Notes under the pieces: model-generated
The model's database searches: none
What the model saw: only the letters and a program-made list of their open reading frames with translations
Told to the model about the DNA's origin: nothing
Shown here: piece by piece, positions 6,627 to 14,044 of the stretch
How the letters are laid out: every line of letters starts with the position of its first letter
How positions within the stretch are numbered: position 1 is the stretch's first letter
Made by a program: the position numbers and the translations under genes
Source of the DNA: Desulfobulbaceae bacterium UBA5123
GTDB lineage: Bacteria; Desulfobacterota; Desulfobulbia; Desulfobulbales; UBA5123
Reading direction: 5' to 3'
Length of the DNA: 17,504 bases
Assembly (NCBI GenBank): GCA_002415465.1
Contig: DHYT01000166.1
Span: 1 to 17,504, forward strand

Positions 6627-7565
6627 ATGTCACTTTCACTTTTCTGGCTCCAGGGAGGGGGGTGCGGCGGCGACAGCATGGGCCTGCTGAGCCTGGATGC
6701 CCCCAATCTTTTTGAACACCTCGGCCTCAACGATATCAACCTGCTCTGGCACCCATCGTTGTCCAACGCCGGCCCGCACCAGTACGAGCAACTCGTCGAG
6801 GAGCTGGCGACCGGCCGGCAACCGCTGGACATCCTCTGCGTCGAAGGCGCCGTGATCCGTGGGCCGAGCGGCACCGGCATGTACGACACCCACTGCCGCC
6901 AGCCCAAGAAGAATCTGATTGCCAAGCTTGCCAAACAGGCCAAGTATGTGGTGGCGGTGGGAACCTGCGCGAGCTTTGGCGGCATCGGCGGCGACGGCGA
7001 GGCGGAGGCCACCGGGCTCCAGTTCCACAAGCGCGACAAGGGGGGCTTCCTCGGCGCCGATTTCACCAGCGGCAGCGGCCTGCCGGTGGTGAACCTGCCC
7101 GGCTGCCCCTGCCACCCGGAAATCATTATCGGCACCCTGGCCTCCCTGATCGGGCCATGGCCATTGCCGTTGAACGACTACAACTCCCCCCTGCAATGGT
7201 ACGGCATGCTGGTCCATCAGGGCTGCATCCGCAACGAATACCACGAATACCGGGTGGAGGAGGCCGACTTCGGCAAACGCGGCTGTCTCTTCTTTCACCT
7301 CGGCTGCCAGGGCCCACTCACCCACGGCCCCTGCAACAAGCTGCGCTGGAACGGCCGCAACTCCAAAACAGCGGTGGGCGTGCCGTGCATGGGCTGCACC
7401 GACCCGGAATTCCCCAAGCAGCATCCCTTCTTCGCGACTCGCAACATAGCCGGCATCCCCATTGATCTGCCGGAAGGGTTGGACCGGGCCCATTATCTCG
7501 CCTACAAGGGGATGGCCGCGGCGGCGGCGCCGGAACGGTTGTTGACCAGAAAGACACGGGTATAA
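6627..7565 (+). CDS. Cytosolic [NiFe]-hydrogenase small subunit (group 2-like)
   Basis: Electron-transfer subunit of a second [NiFe]-hydrogenase, 312 residues, with no TAT signal and no membrane anchor, so it is cytosolic. The ATG at 6627 is chosen because GAGGG sits five bases upstream; the GTG at 6615 overlaps that site. The N-terminus LFWLQGGGCGGDSMGLLSLD resembles cyanobacterial HupS/group 2 proteins. The first proximal ligand is C13, but the position of the second Cys is Asp16 (CGGD). Other cluster residues are present: GTCASFGG, GCPCHPEI, HQGC, GCLFFHLGCQGP, and the medial PCN...GVPCMGC. It heads a cluster with its large subunit, protease and signalling genes. Group assignment (2a, 2c, 2d or other) needs a phylogeny; HupUV-type sensing is plausible from context only. 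Confidence 0.92.
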   Translation: MSLSLFWLQGGGCGGDSMGLLSLDAPNLFEHLGLNDINLLWHPSLSNAGPHQYEQLVEELATGRQPLDILCVEGAVIRGPSGTGMYDTHCRQPKKNLIAKLAKQAKYVVAVGTCASFGGIGGDGEAEATGLQFHKRDKGGFLGADFTSGSGLPVVNLPGCPCHPEIIIGTLASLIGPWPLPLNDYNSPLQWYGMLVHQGCIRNEYHEYRVEEADFGKRGCLFFHLGCQGPLTHGPCNKLRWNGRNSKTAVGVPCMGCTDPEFPKQHPFFATRNIAGIPIDLPEGLDRAHYLAYKGMAAAAAPERLLTRKTRV

Positions 7566-7603
7566 ACGCGGAAATCACTCATCGCCGAGGGAGAGAGGAA
7601 GGC

Positions 7604-9148
7604 ATGGCCACACAGATACTCAACATACCGCTGAACCGGGTTGAGGGAGATCTCGAGATCTCCGTCGCCATGGATGGTAACAAGGTCACCAACGCCTGGA
7701 GTTCCGGCCTGATGTACCGGGGGATCGAGAATATCCTCCGCGGCCGGAGCGCCATGGACGGCCTGGTGATCACCCCACGGGTCTGCGGCATCTGCACCAC
7801 CAGCCACCTCACCGCCGCCGTCCTGGCCCTGGACGCGGCGTGCGGCGCCGTTGTGCCGGACGACGCCATCCGCATGCGCAACCTGACCCTGCTTGCCGAG
7901 CAGGTGCAGAGCGACGTCCGCCATGCCTTTTTGATGTTCAATGTCGACCTTGCCAACCCCGCCCACGCCGACAAGCCGTTCTACCAGGAAGCCCGGCGTC
8001 GCTACCAGCCCTTCCAGGGCGAAACGGTGATCGAGACGGTGCGGCAGAGCGCCAAACTGGTCGAGATCATCGCCATCGTCGGCGGCCAGTGGCCCCACTC
8101 CTCGTTCATGGTCCCCGGCGGCCTGGCCTCCGCCCCCAGCACCGGGGATCTCCTGCAATGCACGATGCTGATCAAGCAGTTCCGCAAATGGTATGAACAG
8201 CGCGTGCTCGGCTGCTCCCTGGAACGCTGGCAAGAGATCAAGTCCCTTCAAGATCTGGACGACTGGCTTGCCGAACACGAGAACCATCGCCGCGGCGAGG
8301 TTGGCTTTTTCCTTGCGAGCGCCCGCGCCGCGGGCCTTGACAAACTCGGCGGCGGCCATGACCATTTCCTGAGCTACGGGGCCTTTGACCTGCCAAAAAA
8401 AACATCGGTCGCCCCCCTGCTTGCCGACGCCACGCGGCTGGTCCCGGCCGGATTCCTCCGGGACGGACAGCGGCATGATTTTGACCAGGAACAGATCCGG
8501 GAAGAAATCAAGTACTCATGGTACGAGGGAAATGACGGCGGCCTGCATCCGGCCGACGGCGAAACCCGCCCCTATGCCACCGGCGCCGAGGGCGAAAAAT
8601 ATTCCTGGGCCAAGGCGCCCCGTTATCTCGGCGTCCCGGCGGAGACCGGCCCCCTGGCGGAACGGCTGATCGCCGGCGACCCACTGATCACCGACCTCAA
8701 GAAGGAACTGGGGGCCACGGTCCTCACCCGGCAATTCGCCCGGCTGACCAGACCGGCCACCATGCTGCCGATCATGTCGCAGTGGATCGCGGAAACCGAC
8801 CCCAACGGCCTGTACTATCAAGCGCCGCCGCCCCTGGAAAACTGCGAGGGCTTCGGTCTGACCCAGGTGCCGCGGGGGGCCCTCGGCCACTGGCTGCAAA
8901 TCAGGGACGGCAAGATCGCCCGTTACCAGATCATCACCCCCACGGCCTGGAACGGCTCGCCCCGTGGCGACAGCGACCTCCGCGGGCCATGGGAGGAAGC
9001 GTTGATCGGCGCCACGGTCAAGGATTTGGAAAATCCGGTGGAACTGGGCCATATCGTCCGCTCCTTTGACGCCTGCCTGGTTTGCACGGTTCATTCCGTT
9101 CAATGCGGCAACAAACGCCGGCAACCCGGGGTACGGATCAAGGTATGA
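7604..9148 (+). CDS. Cytosolic [NiFe]-hydrogenase large subunit (group 2-like)
   Basis: Catalytic subunit of 514 residues that should hold the NiFe(CN)2CO site. Near the N-terminus it has RVEGD (E14), and the first metal motif is RVCGICTTSH (C61, C64, H68). The second metal motif is DACLVCTVH (C491, C494, H497). Seventeen residues follow H497, so the protein is made as a precursor needing C-terminal cleavage, and the next gene encodes the matching protease. The gene starts 38 bases after the small subunit behind a GGGAGAGAGGAAGG ribosome-binding region, and its stop overlaps the protease start (ATGA, 9145-9148). All active-site cysteines are present, so it should be catalytically competent. 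Classical regulatory hydrogenases (HupV/HoxC) lack such a tail. Confidence 0.94.
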   Translation: MATQILNIPLNRVEGDLEISVAMDGNKVTNAWSSGLMYRGIENILRGRSAMDGLVITPRVCGICTTSHLTAAVLALDAACGAVVPDDAIRMRNLTLLAEQVQSDVRHAFLMFNVDLANPAHADKPFYQEARRRYQPFQGETVIETVRQSAKLVEIIAIVGGQWPHSSFMVPGGLASAPSTGDLLQCTMLIKQFRKWYEQRVLGCSLERWQEIKSLQDLDDWLAEHENHRRGEVGFFLASARAAGLDKLGGGHDHFLSYGAFDLPKKTSVAPLLADATRLVPAGFLRDGQRHDFDQEQIREEIKYSWYEGNDGGLHPADGETRPYATGAEGEKYSWAKAPRYLGVPAETGPLAERLIAGDPLITDLKKELGATVLTRQFARLTRPATMLPIMSQWIAETDPNGLYYQAPPPLENCEGFGLTQVPRGALGHWLQIRDGKIARYQIITPTAWNGSPRGDSDLRGPWEEALIGATVKDLENPVELGHIVRSFDACLVCTVHSVQCGNKRRQPGVRIKV

Positions 9149-9606
9149 ACCGGATCATCTGCATCGGCAACCGCTATCTCGATGGCGACGCCGCCGGGCC
9201 GCTGGTCTATGACCTTCTCCGGCGGCAGTCGCTCCCGGACGGGGTGGAAATCGTTGACGGCGGCCTGGCCGGCCTGAACCTCCTCCCGCTGCTGGCGGAC
9301 CCGGTGCGGGTGGTCTTTGTGGACGCGCTGACCGGGGTTGCGGCAACCGAGCAGGTGGTGGTTATCGAACAGGCACGGCTGCTTGCCGAATGCGAAGCGG
9401 AAGGTTACGGCCACAGCGCGGGGCTCCCATACCTGCTGCGCCTCCGCCCGCAACTCTATCCGGACGCCTCGCCGGAGATCCTGGTGGTGGGGGTTACGGG
9501 ACAACCGACCGAGAACAAGCTGCGCCAGGCGGCCACGCTGGCCGTACGGATCGCCCGTCACGGATGCCAACCGCCGGCAGCGGCTATCGGGGGGAATGCA
9601 ACATGA
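9145..9606 (+). CDS. Hydrogenase maturation endopeptidase (HyaD/HybD/HupD family)
   Basis: Nickel-dependent peptidase (M52 family) that trims the C-terminal tail of the hydrogenase large subunit after Ni insertion. The 153-residue product starts at the ATG overlapping the large-subunit stop. It has the family N-terminus IICIGNRYLDGDAAG. By alignment to E. coli HybD, whose Ni ligands are E16, D62 and H93, the matching residues here appear to be the Asp of DGDAAG, the Asp of FVDAL and the His of GYGHSAGL. The first ligand is thus Asp instead of Glu. Its stop overlaps the histidine kinase start (ATGA, 9603-9606), so expression is coupled to both neighbours. It very likely serves the adjacent large subunit. 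Confidence 0.9.
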   Translation: MNRIICIGNRYLDGDAAGPLVYDLLRRQSLPDGVEIVDGGLAGLNLLPLLADPVRVVFVDALTGVAATEQVVVIEQARLLAECEAEGYGHSAGLPYLLRLRPQLYPDASPEILVVGVTGQPTENKLRQAATLAVRIARHGCQPPAAAIGGNAT

Positions 9607-11096
9607 GCGGCCCGCAACATGATCACCGTGAAAAGATGCGGTCCCGCCACGAGCTGGAACAGGAAAACGCGCTGTTCTATCAGGAAATCATGGTGGCGCG
9701 CCGGGCGTCGGACATCACCGCCTCGCTGGTGGTCGAACAGTTCAAGAAGATGGAGGAAATCCTGCATCAACTGGAAGACAACCTGACGACCCAGCATGAA
9801 CTCCGGAAACAGCTCGCCGAAAAGCTCCAGGAGGTGGAAGAACAGAAACACAAGCTGGCCCAGGCCCGTAACGCCGCCGAGGCCGCCAACGCGGCCAAAA
9901 GCGCCTTCCTCGCCTCGACCAGTCACGAACTGCGCACCCCCCTCACCTCGGTGCTCGGCTTCGCCCGCATCATCCAGAAACGATTCGAACAGGTCATCGT
10001 GCCGGCGATCGGCGACAAGGATCACAAGATCGAGCGGGCGACCCGGCAGATCAACGACAACCTGGGGATCATCGTCGAGGAGGGGGAACGGCTCACCAAG
10101 CTGATCAACAACGTCCTTGATCTGGCCAAGATCGAGTCCGGCAGGATCGAGTGGAAGATCGAACCGGTCTCCATCGCCGAAGTCATCGAGCGTTCCGCCG
10201 CCGCCACCACCTCCCTGTTTCAAGACAAGCCGGTCTTTCTCGAACTCGACCTCGCCGATGACCTGCCGCCGCTGACCGGCGATCGTGATCGCCTGGTGCA
10301 GGTAGTGATCAACCTGATCGCCAACGGAGTCAAGTTCACCCAGGAGGGTTCCGTCACCTGCCAGGCCAGGCGGGAGAACGACGAGATAGTCGTGCGGGTT
10401 ATCGACACCGGCATCGGCATTGCCGAAGCGGACCATCAGCACGTATTTGAAAACTTCACCCAGGTGACCACCGACACCCTTGCCGACAAACCCTCGGGGA
10501 CCGGCCTGGGCCTTGCCATCTGCAAACAGATCATCGAACATCACCACGGCCGCATCTGGGTTGAAAGCGAACTTGGCAAGGGCAGCGTTTTCGCCTTCAC
10601 CCTGCCGACGAGAAGCGAGATGGCCGGGCAGCCCGCTCCGGCAATGCGCTCCGCGGCGGCCAAACGGGAGCTTGACCAGGAAAGCGACCGGGGCAAGGGA
10701 AAAACCCTCCTGATTGTCGATGACGAAGCGAACATTCGGGAACTGATCCGCCAGGAACTGGCCCCCCAAGGCTATCGCCTGCTCTGCGCCGACAACGGCG
10801 AGGCCGCCTTGCGGGTTGCGGAAAAGAACCGCCCCGATCTCATTCTGCTCGATCTGATGCTGCCGGGGATAAACGGCTACGAAGTGCTGGCCGAACTCAG
10901 AAAGCGGCCGGCCAGCAAGCAGACCCCGATCATCATCGTTTCCATCCTCGAGGACAAGGAGAAGGGGTATGCAAGCGGCGCCGACAGTTATTTCACCAAG
11001 CCGATCAACGCCCAGGCGTTGCTGACGGAGATCGAGAATCTGCTCGGCACCGCCCGCCAGAGAAAAACGGATCAAACGCCGGTGGACGGGCCCTGA
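9603..11096 (+). CDS. Cytosolic hybrid sensor histidine kinase with C-terminal receiver
   Basis: Signal-transducing kinase of 497 residues with no membrane segment. Residues 17-100 are a charged, helical, probably coiled-coil region. HisKA follows with SHELRTPL (H108). The ATPase domain has its N-box around N237/N241, G1 box DTGIGI (about 268-273) and G2 box GTGLGLAI (about 299-306). A linker leads to a receiver domain with DD near 373-374, phospho-acceptor D417 in LLDLMLPG and K466 in FTKP. No PAS domain is visible, unlike HoxJ. The ATG at 9603 overlaps the protease stop; upstream in-frame starts would lie within the protease gene. A soluble kinase coupled to a cytosolic hydrogenase suggests that the hydrogenase supplies its signal (inference). 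Confidence 0.93.
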   Translation: MSGPQHDHREKMRSRHELEQENALFYQEIMVARRASDITASLVVEQFKKMEEILHQLEDNLTTQHELRKQLAEKLQEVEEQKHKLAQARNAAEAANAAKSAFLASTSHELRTPLTSVLGFARIIQKRFEQVIVPAIGDKDHKIERATRQINDNLGIIVEEGERLTKLINNVLDLAKIESGRIEWKIEPVSIAEVIERSAAATTSLFQDKPVFLELDLADDLPPLTGDRDRLVQVVINLIANGVKFTQEGSVTCQARRENDEIVVRVIDTGIGIAEADHQHVFENFTQVTTDTLADKPSGTGLGLAICKQIIEHHHGRIWVESELGKGSVFAFTLPTRSEMAGQPAPAMRSAAAKRELDQESDRGKGKTLLIVDDEANIRELIRQELAPQGYRLLCADNGEAALRVAEKNRPDLILLDLMLPGINGYEVLAELRKRPASKQTPIIIVSILEDKEKGYASGADSYFTKPINAQALLTEIENLLGTARQRKTDQTPVDGP

Positions 11097-11223
11097 CACC
11101 CCGGATGCATAACCACCGGCGGCGCCCGCAACCGGCCAGGGCATCCGCCCAGCCCGGAGACCCGGCGACCAAGAGCGCAAAAACCTCCGGCGGGATTACG
11201 CAGGATGAACGAGGAGCATGCGA

Positions 11224-11607
11224 ATGATAAAAAAATTATTGATTGTCGACGACGAGATGCACATCCGGCTGCTGCTCGAACAGACCCTGGAGGAACTCGA
11301 AGACGATTTCGGGGTCGAGGTGTTGAGTGCGGGCGACGGCGAGGAAGGGCTGTCCATCATCCGCGAACAGCGACCGGGACTGGTGTTTCTCGACGTCATG
11401 ATGCCGAAGATGAACGGCTACGATGTCTGCCGGCAGGTCAAGAACGATCCGGAACTCAAGGACGTCGCCATTGTCCTGCTCACCGCCAAGGGGCAGGAAA
11501 TCGACAAGACCCAGGGCCTGGACGCCGGCGCCTGCCAATACATGACCAAGCCGTTCGACCCGGACGAGATCCTGGAAATCGCCCAAAACATTCTTGAGTT
11601 GAGATAA
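11224..11607 (+). CDS. Single-domain response regulator (CheY-like receiver)
   Basis: Stand-alone receiver of 127 residues: LIVDDE (D9/D10), phospho-acceptor D57 in FLDVMMP, T87 and K109 in MTKPF. No output domain follows. I prefer ATG 11224 because GAGGAG (11211-11216) lies seven bases upstream; the ATG at 11218 would be almost touching it. It is 127 bases after the hybrid kinase and seven bases before the HD-GYP gene, so it probably carries phosphate or a signal between them. No Hpt protein, usual in a relay from a hybrid kinase, is encoded in this window. Confidence 0.92.
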   Translation: MIKKLLIVDDEMHIRLLLEQTLEELEDDFGVEVLSAGDGEEGLSIIREQRPGLVFLDVMMPKMNGYDVCRQVKNDPELKDVAIVLLTAKGQEIDKTQGLDAGACQYMTKPFDPDEILEIAQNILELR

Positions 11608-11614
11608 CGCCCGC

Positions 11615-13360
11615 ATGCCGCCCAGCCTCAAGAAACACAACAGCCTGAAACGGCTCCTGCGGCCTGAGGTGTTGAAACGGCTGCTTGCCGAGGCCCAGGA
11701 GGCCGTCGGCGCAACCACGGCGATAGCGGTCTGCGAGCGGGATACGGTCTTGCCGGGCGCCCATGCCTCTTTCGTGGATGCCGGCGGCAAGGAAGGCGAT
11801 CTCACCTTCCCGCTCCATGCCGACGGCCACCCCTGCGGAGTGCTCATCCTCCGCCCGGCCGGGCATGGCAAGGCCGAGGGGGTTGGCATTGATGCGGCCC
11901 GCTTCGGCCGGATGCTGGCCACCGCCCTGCAAGAAATCATCGACAGGGAAGAGGCGCGGCGCGCGGTGGCCGAGGAAACCCTTGAGCAGTACCGCGAGTC
12001 CGCCCTCCTGCATAAAACCACCATCCTCTTCAACCAGTCCCTGCGGCTCGACGATGTCTCCCAGGCCCTCTTACGGCAATGCCAAAACACCGAAATCCAT
12101 GCCGAGATGGGCATGGTCTTCGGCACCGGGCAGGCGGACAGGGAATGGCGGATGCTCTCCTCCTTCGGCCCGGCCGACGAATGCGGCCTGGCGGCAATCA
12201 CCGCCAGCCGTCTCTTTCGGGAGATTGTCGCCGGCGGCAAGGGTGAAATTATCAACGATCTGCCGTCAGACATCCGCTGGCAAGATGAGGTGCCGCAGCT
12301 GCAGGCCCTGATCTGCAATCCCCTCAAATCCCCCGGCCACTGGGCCGGCGGCTTGATCCTCGCCACCCGACGGCCGGGGCAGGTCTTTCAGGCCGCCCAC
12401 CTCAAGCAGGTCTCCACCCTCGGCCAGGTGGCGGCCACCGCCATGGCCAACGCCCATCATTTCGAGGAAGTGCAGGGGATGCTTGACGCCCTGCTGCAGG
12501 CGTTGACCACCGCCATCGACGCGCGGGATCCATGCACCTCCGGCCACTCCCATCGGGTGGCGAAATATGCCGTGGCCTTGGCCAGGCTGATCGGCAGCGA
12601 CGAGGACGGCGCGCTGGACATCCGCTTCTCCGAGCAGGAGATCAAGGAGATCCATTACGCCGCCATGCTGCACGATGTCGGCAAGATCGGGGTTGCCGAG
12701 GCGGTGTTGACCAAATCCAGCCGCCTCCCCCCTGAACGGCTGGAGGCCTTATGTCACCGGCTCGCGCAGTGGGGCGCCCAGGCCAACCGCGACTGGCAGG
12801 CCATGTACGTGCAACTCCAGGCCATCAACAAGGCCAATGTGATTACCGACCAAGACATAGCCCTCATCGAAGAGCTGGCCAATCAGAAGATCGGCCTTGG
12901 CGAGGTCGTCTTCCCCGTGGTGCACGACGACGAGCGTCAACAGCTCCTGATCCCCCGTGGCAACCTCAACGCCGCCGAATGGCTGGAAATCAAGAACCAC
13001 CCGGCGGAGAGCTATCGCATCCTCCAGCACATCCCCTTCCCCAGGGATCTTGAACGCGTGCGGGCCATCATCCTGCAGCATCATGAAAAGATTGACGGAT
13101 CCGGCTATCCAAACGGCGTTCACGGCAAGGAGATCCTCCCCCAGAGCCGCATCCTCGCGATTGTCGATATCTACGACGCCCTGACCGCCGCCGATCGGCC
13201 CTACAAGCGCGCCCTGTCGAGGGAAAAGGCCTTGTCCATCCTGCAACAGGAAGCGGCGGCCGGCAAGATCGACGCCGCCCTCACCGCCTTCTTTAGTCAA
13301 AACCTCCAAAGCATCGAGGAACAGGGGGCGGCGATGGGACAGATACCGTCTGCCCGCTGA
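11615..13360 (+). CDS. GAF and HD-GYP domain protein, putative c-di-GMP phosphodiesterase
   Basis: Predicted cytosolic phosphodiesterase of 581 residues. A GAF-like N-terminal segment (about 30-105) is followed by helices and a second GAF-like domain (about 125-285). The HD-GYP domain then begins: HSHR (H311/H313), HDVGKIGV (H353, D354, K357), NHP (H462), HHEKIDGSGYPNG (H489, H490, then the GYP signature at 497-499) and D518. All catalytic residues and the GYP signature are intact, so it should hydrolyse c-di-GMP. About 80 extra residues (roughly 363-446) lie between HDVGKIGV and the segment leading to NHP. No receiver domain is present, so control may come via GAF ligands or the upstream stand-alone receiver. 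It starts seven bases after that gene. Confidence 0.92.
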   Translation: MPPSLKKHNSLKRLLRPEVLKRLLAEAQEAVGATTAIAVCERDTVLPGAHASFVDAGGKEGDLTFPLHADGHPCGVLILRPAGHGKAEGVGIDAARFGRMLATALQEIIDREEARRAVAEETLEQYRESALLHKTTILFNQSLRLDDVSQALLRQCQNTEIHAEMGMVFGTGQADREWRMLSSFGPADECGLAAITASRLFREIVAGGKGEIINDLPSDIRWQDEVPQLQALICNPLKSPGHWAGGLILATRRPGQVFQAAHLKQVSTLGQVAATAMANAHHFEEVQGMLDALLQALTTAIDARDPCTSGHSHRVAKYAVALARLIGSDEDGALDIRFSEQEIKEIHYAAMLHDVGKIGVAEAVLTKSSRLPPERLEALCHRLAQWGAQANRDWQAMYVQLQAINKANVITDQDIALIEELANQKIGLGEVVFPVVHDDERQQLLIPRGNLNAAEWLEIKNHPAESYRILQHIPFPRDLERVRAIILQHHEKIDGSGYPNGVHGKEILPQSRILAIVDIYDALTAADRPYKRALSREKALSILQQEAAAGKIDAALTAFFSQNLQSIEEQGAAMGQIPSAR

Positions 13361-13424
13361 GCCCTGAGCGACCAACCCCCTCGGCCGCGCCCCTCTTCGG
13401 GCAAGACAAGGACTCCCTTTGACC

Positions 13425-13619
13425 ATGCAACTTGCACCAGCAGAAAAAAGCCGCCGGCTTATCGGCACGATCCTGCTTTGCCTTGGCACCCTCGCCATCC
13501 TCTGGGCGGACCACAGCCGGAATCCCGCCCTGCTGAAAGTCGGCAAGGCCGCTGCCGCCTTTGGGATTATTCTTTATTTTCTTGGCAGGATCGGGAAGTT
13601 GCTGCGAAAAGAGATGTGA
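13425..13619 (+). CDS. Small two-helix membrane protein
   Basis: Unrecognised 64-residue protein starting at ATG 13425 (a TTG two codons earlier is an alternative). Two hydrophobic stretches (about 12-28 and 40-57) flank a short polar loop ADHSRNP, and the C-terminus is basic (RIGKLLRKEM), so it should be a small inner-membrane hairpin. It lies 64 bases after the HD-GYP gene on the same strand and may be the last gene of the hydrogenase-signalling cluster. The ribosome-binding site is weak. Function unknown. Confidence 0.55.
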   Translation: MQLAPAEKSRRLIGTILLCLGTLAILWADHSRNPALLKVGKAAAAFGIILYFLGRIGKLLRKEM

Positions 13620-13642
13620 AAACTTGCATCCCGGGCGAGGGT

Positions 13643-13849
13643 TCACCGGGCGGCCGGCGATCCGCCGGAGACCGGGCCGGTCTGCTGCCTGAAGTATATT
13701 TGCCAGCATTGCCAAGCCTGGGTTTCAAGATCACAATCGGCCGGACAGGGAAAATCCTCCTCAACCGCCGGACATCGGCCGCACTTCGCGGTGCAGATAT
13801 ACTTGGCCGCCTTCTGTAAAGCTTGTTCCGTGCGTGTCATCCCTTGCAT
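13643..13849 (-). CDS. Small cysteine-rich protein
   Basis: Unrecognised 68-residue protein. The start is well supported: AGGAGG lies five bases before ATG 13849. Six cysteines occur in a compact block, C19-x3-C23-x2-C26-x8-C35-x3-C39-x8-C48, with aromatic residues nearby (W46, W49), suggesting a metal (Zn or Fe-S) site or disulfide knot; no signal peptide is visible, so metal binding is more likely. It lies 195 bases downstream of the small siroheme reductase on the same strand and could share its transcript. Its end is convergent with the small membrane protein gene. Confidence 0.6.
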   Translation of the reverse strand: MQGMTRTEQALQKAAKYICTAKCGRCPAVEEDFPCPADCDLETQAWQCWQIYFRQQTGPVSGGSPAAR

Positions 13850-14044
13850 GATAGCCTCCTGATCCGCCGGTTGCGGGGCGGATGCCTGGGGTCAGGATAG
13901 GCTTAAAATGTGAGGAGACGGTTCCGATTTGATTATTTCCCGGTTAATCTTGCAAGGAGGCGACACGCAAGCGCTCGGGCCGATGAGGAGGCAGCCGCCG
14001 CAAGAATGGGTGAGGCCCGGTCCGAGCCCCGCACGCCTCCCCGC

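Noticed and set aside
6627..9148. Direct naming of the cytosolic hydrogenase as HupUV/HoxBC
   Set aside because: The large subunit keeps a cleavable tail and has its own protease, which those regulatory hydrogenases lack, so the symbol would mislead.
9558..11180. A 540-codon open frame on the minus strand across the histidine kinase
   Set aside because: It is antisense to a frame with complete kinase and receiver motifs; its translation shows low-complexity Gly/Asp-rich composition typical of a GC-rich shadow.
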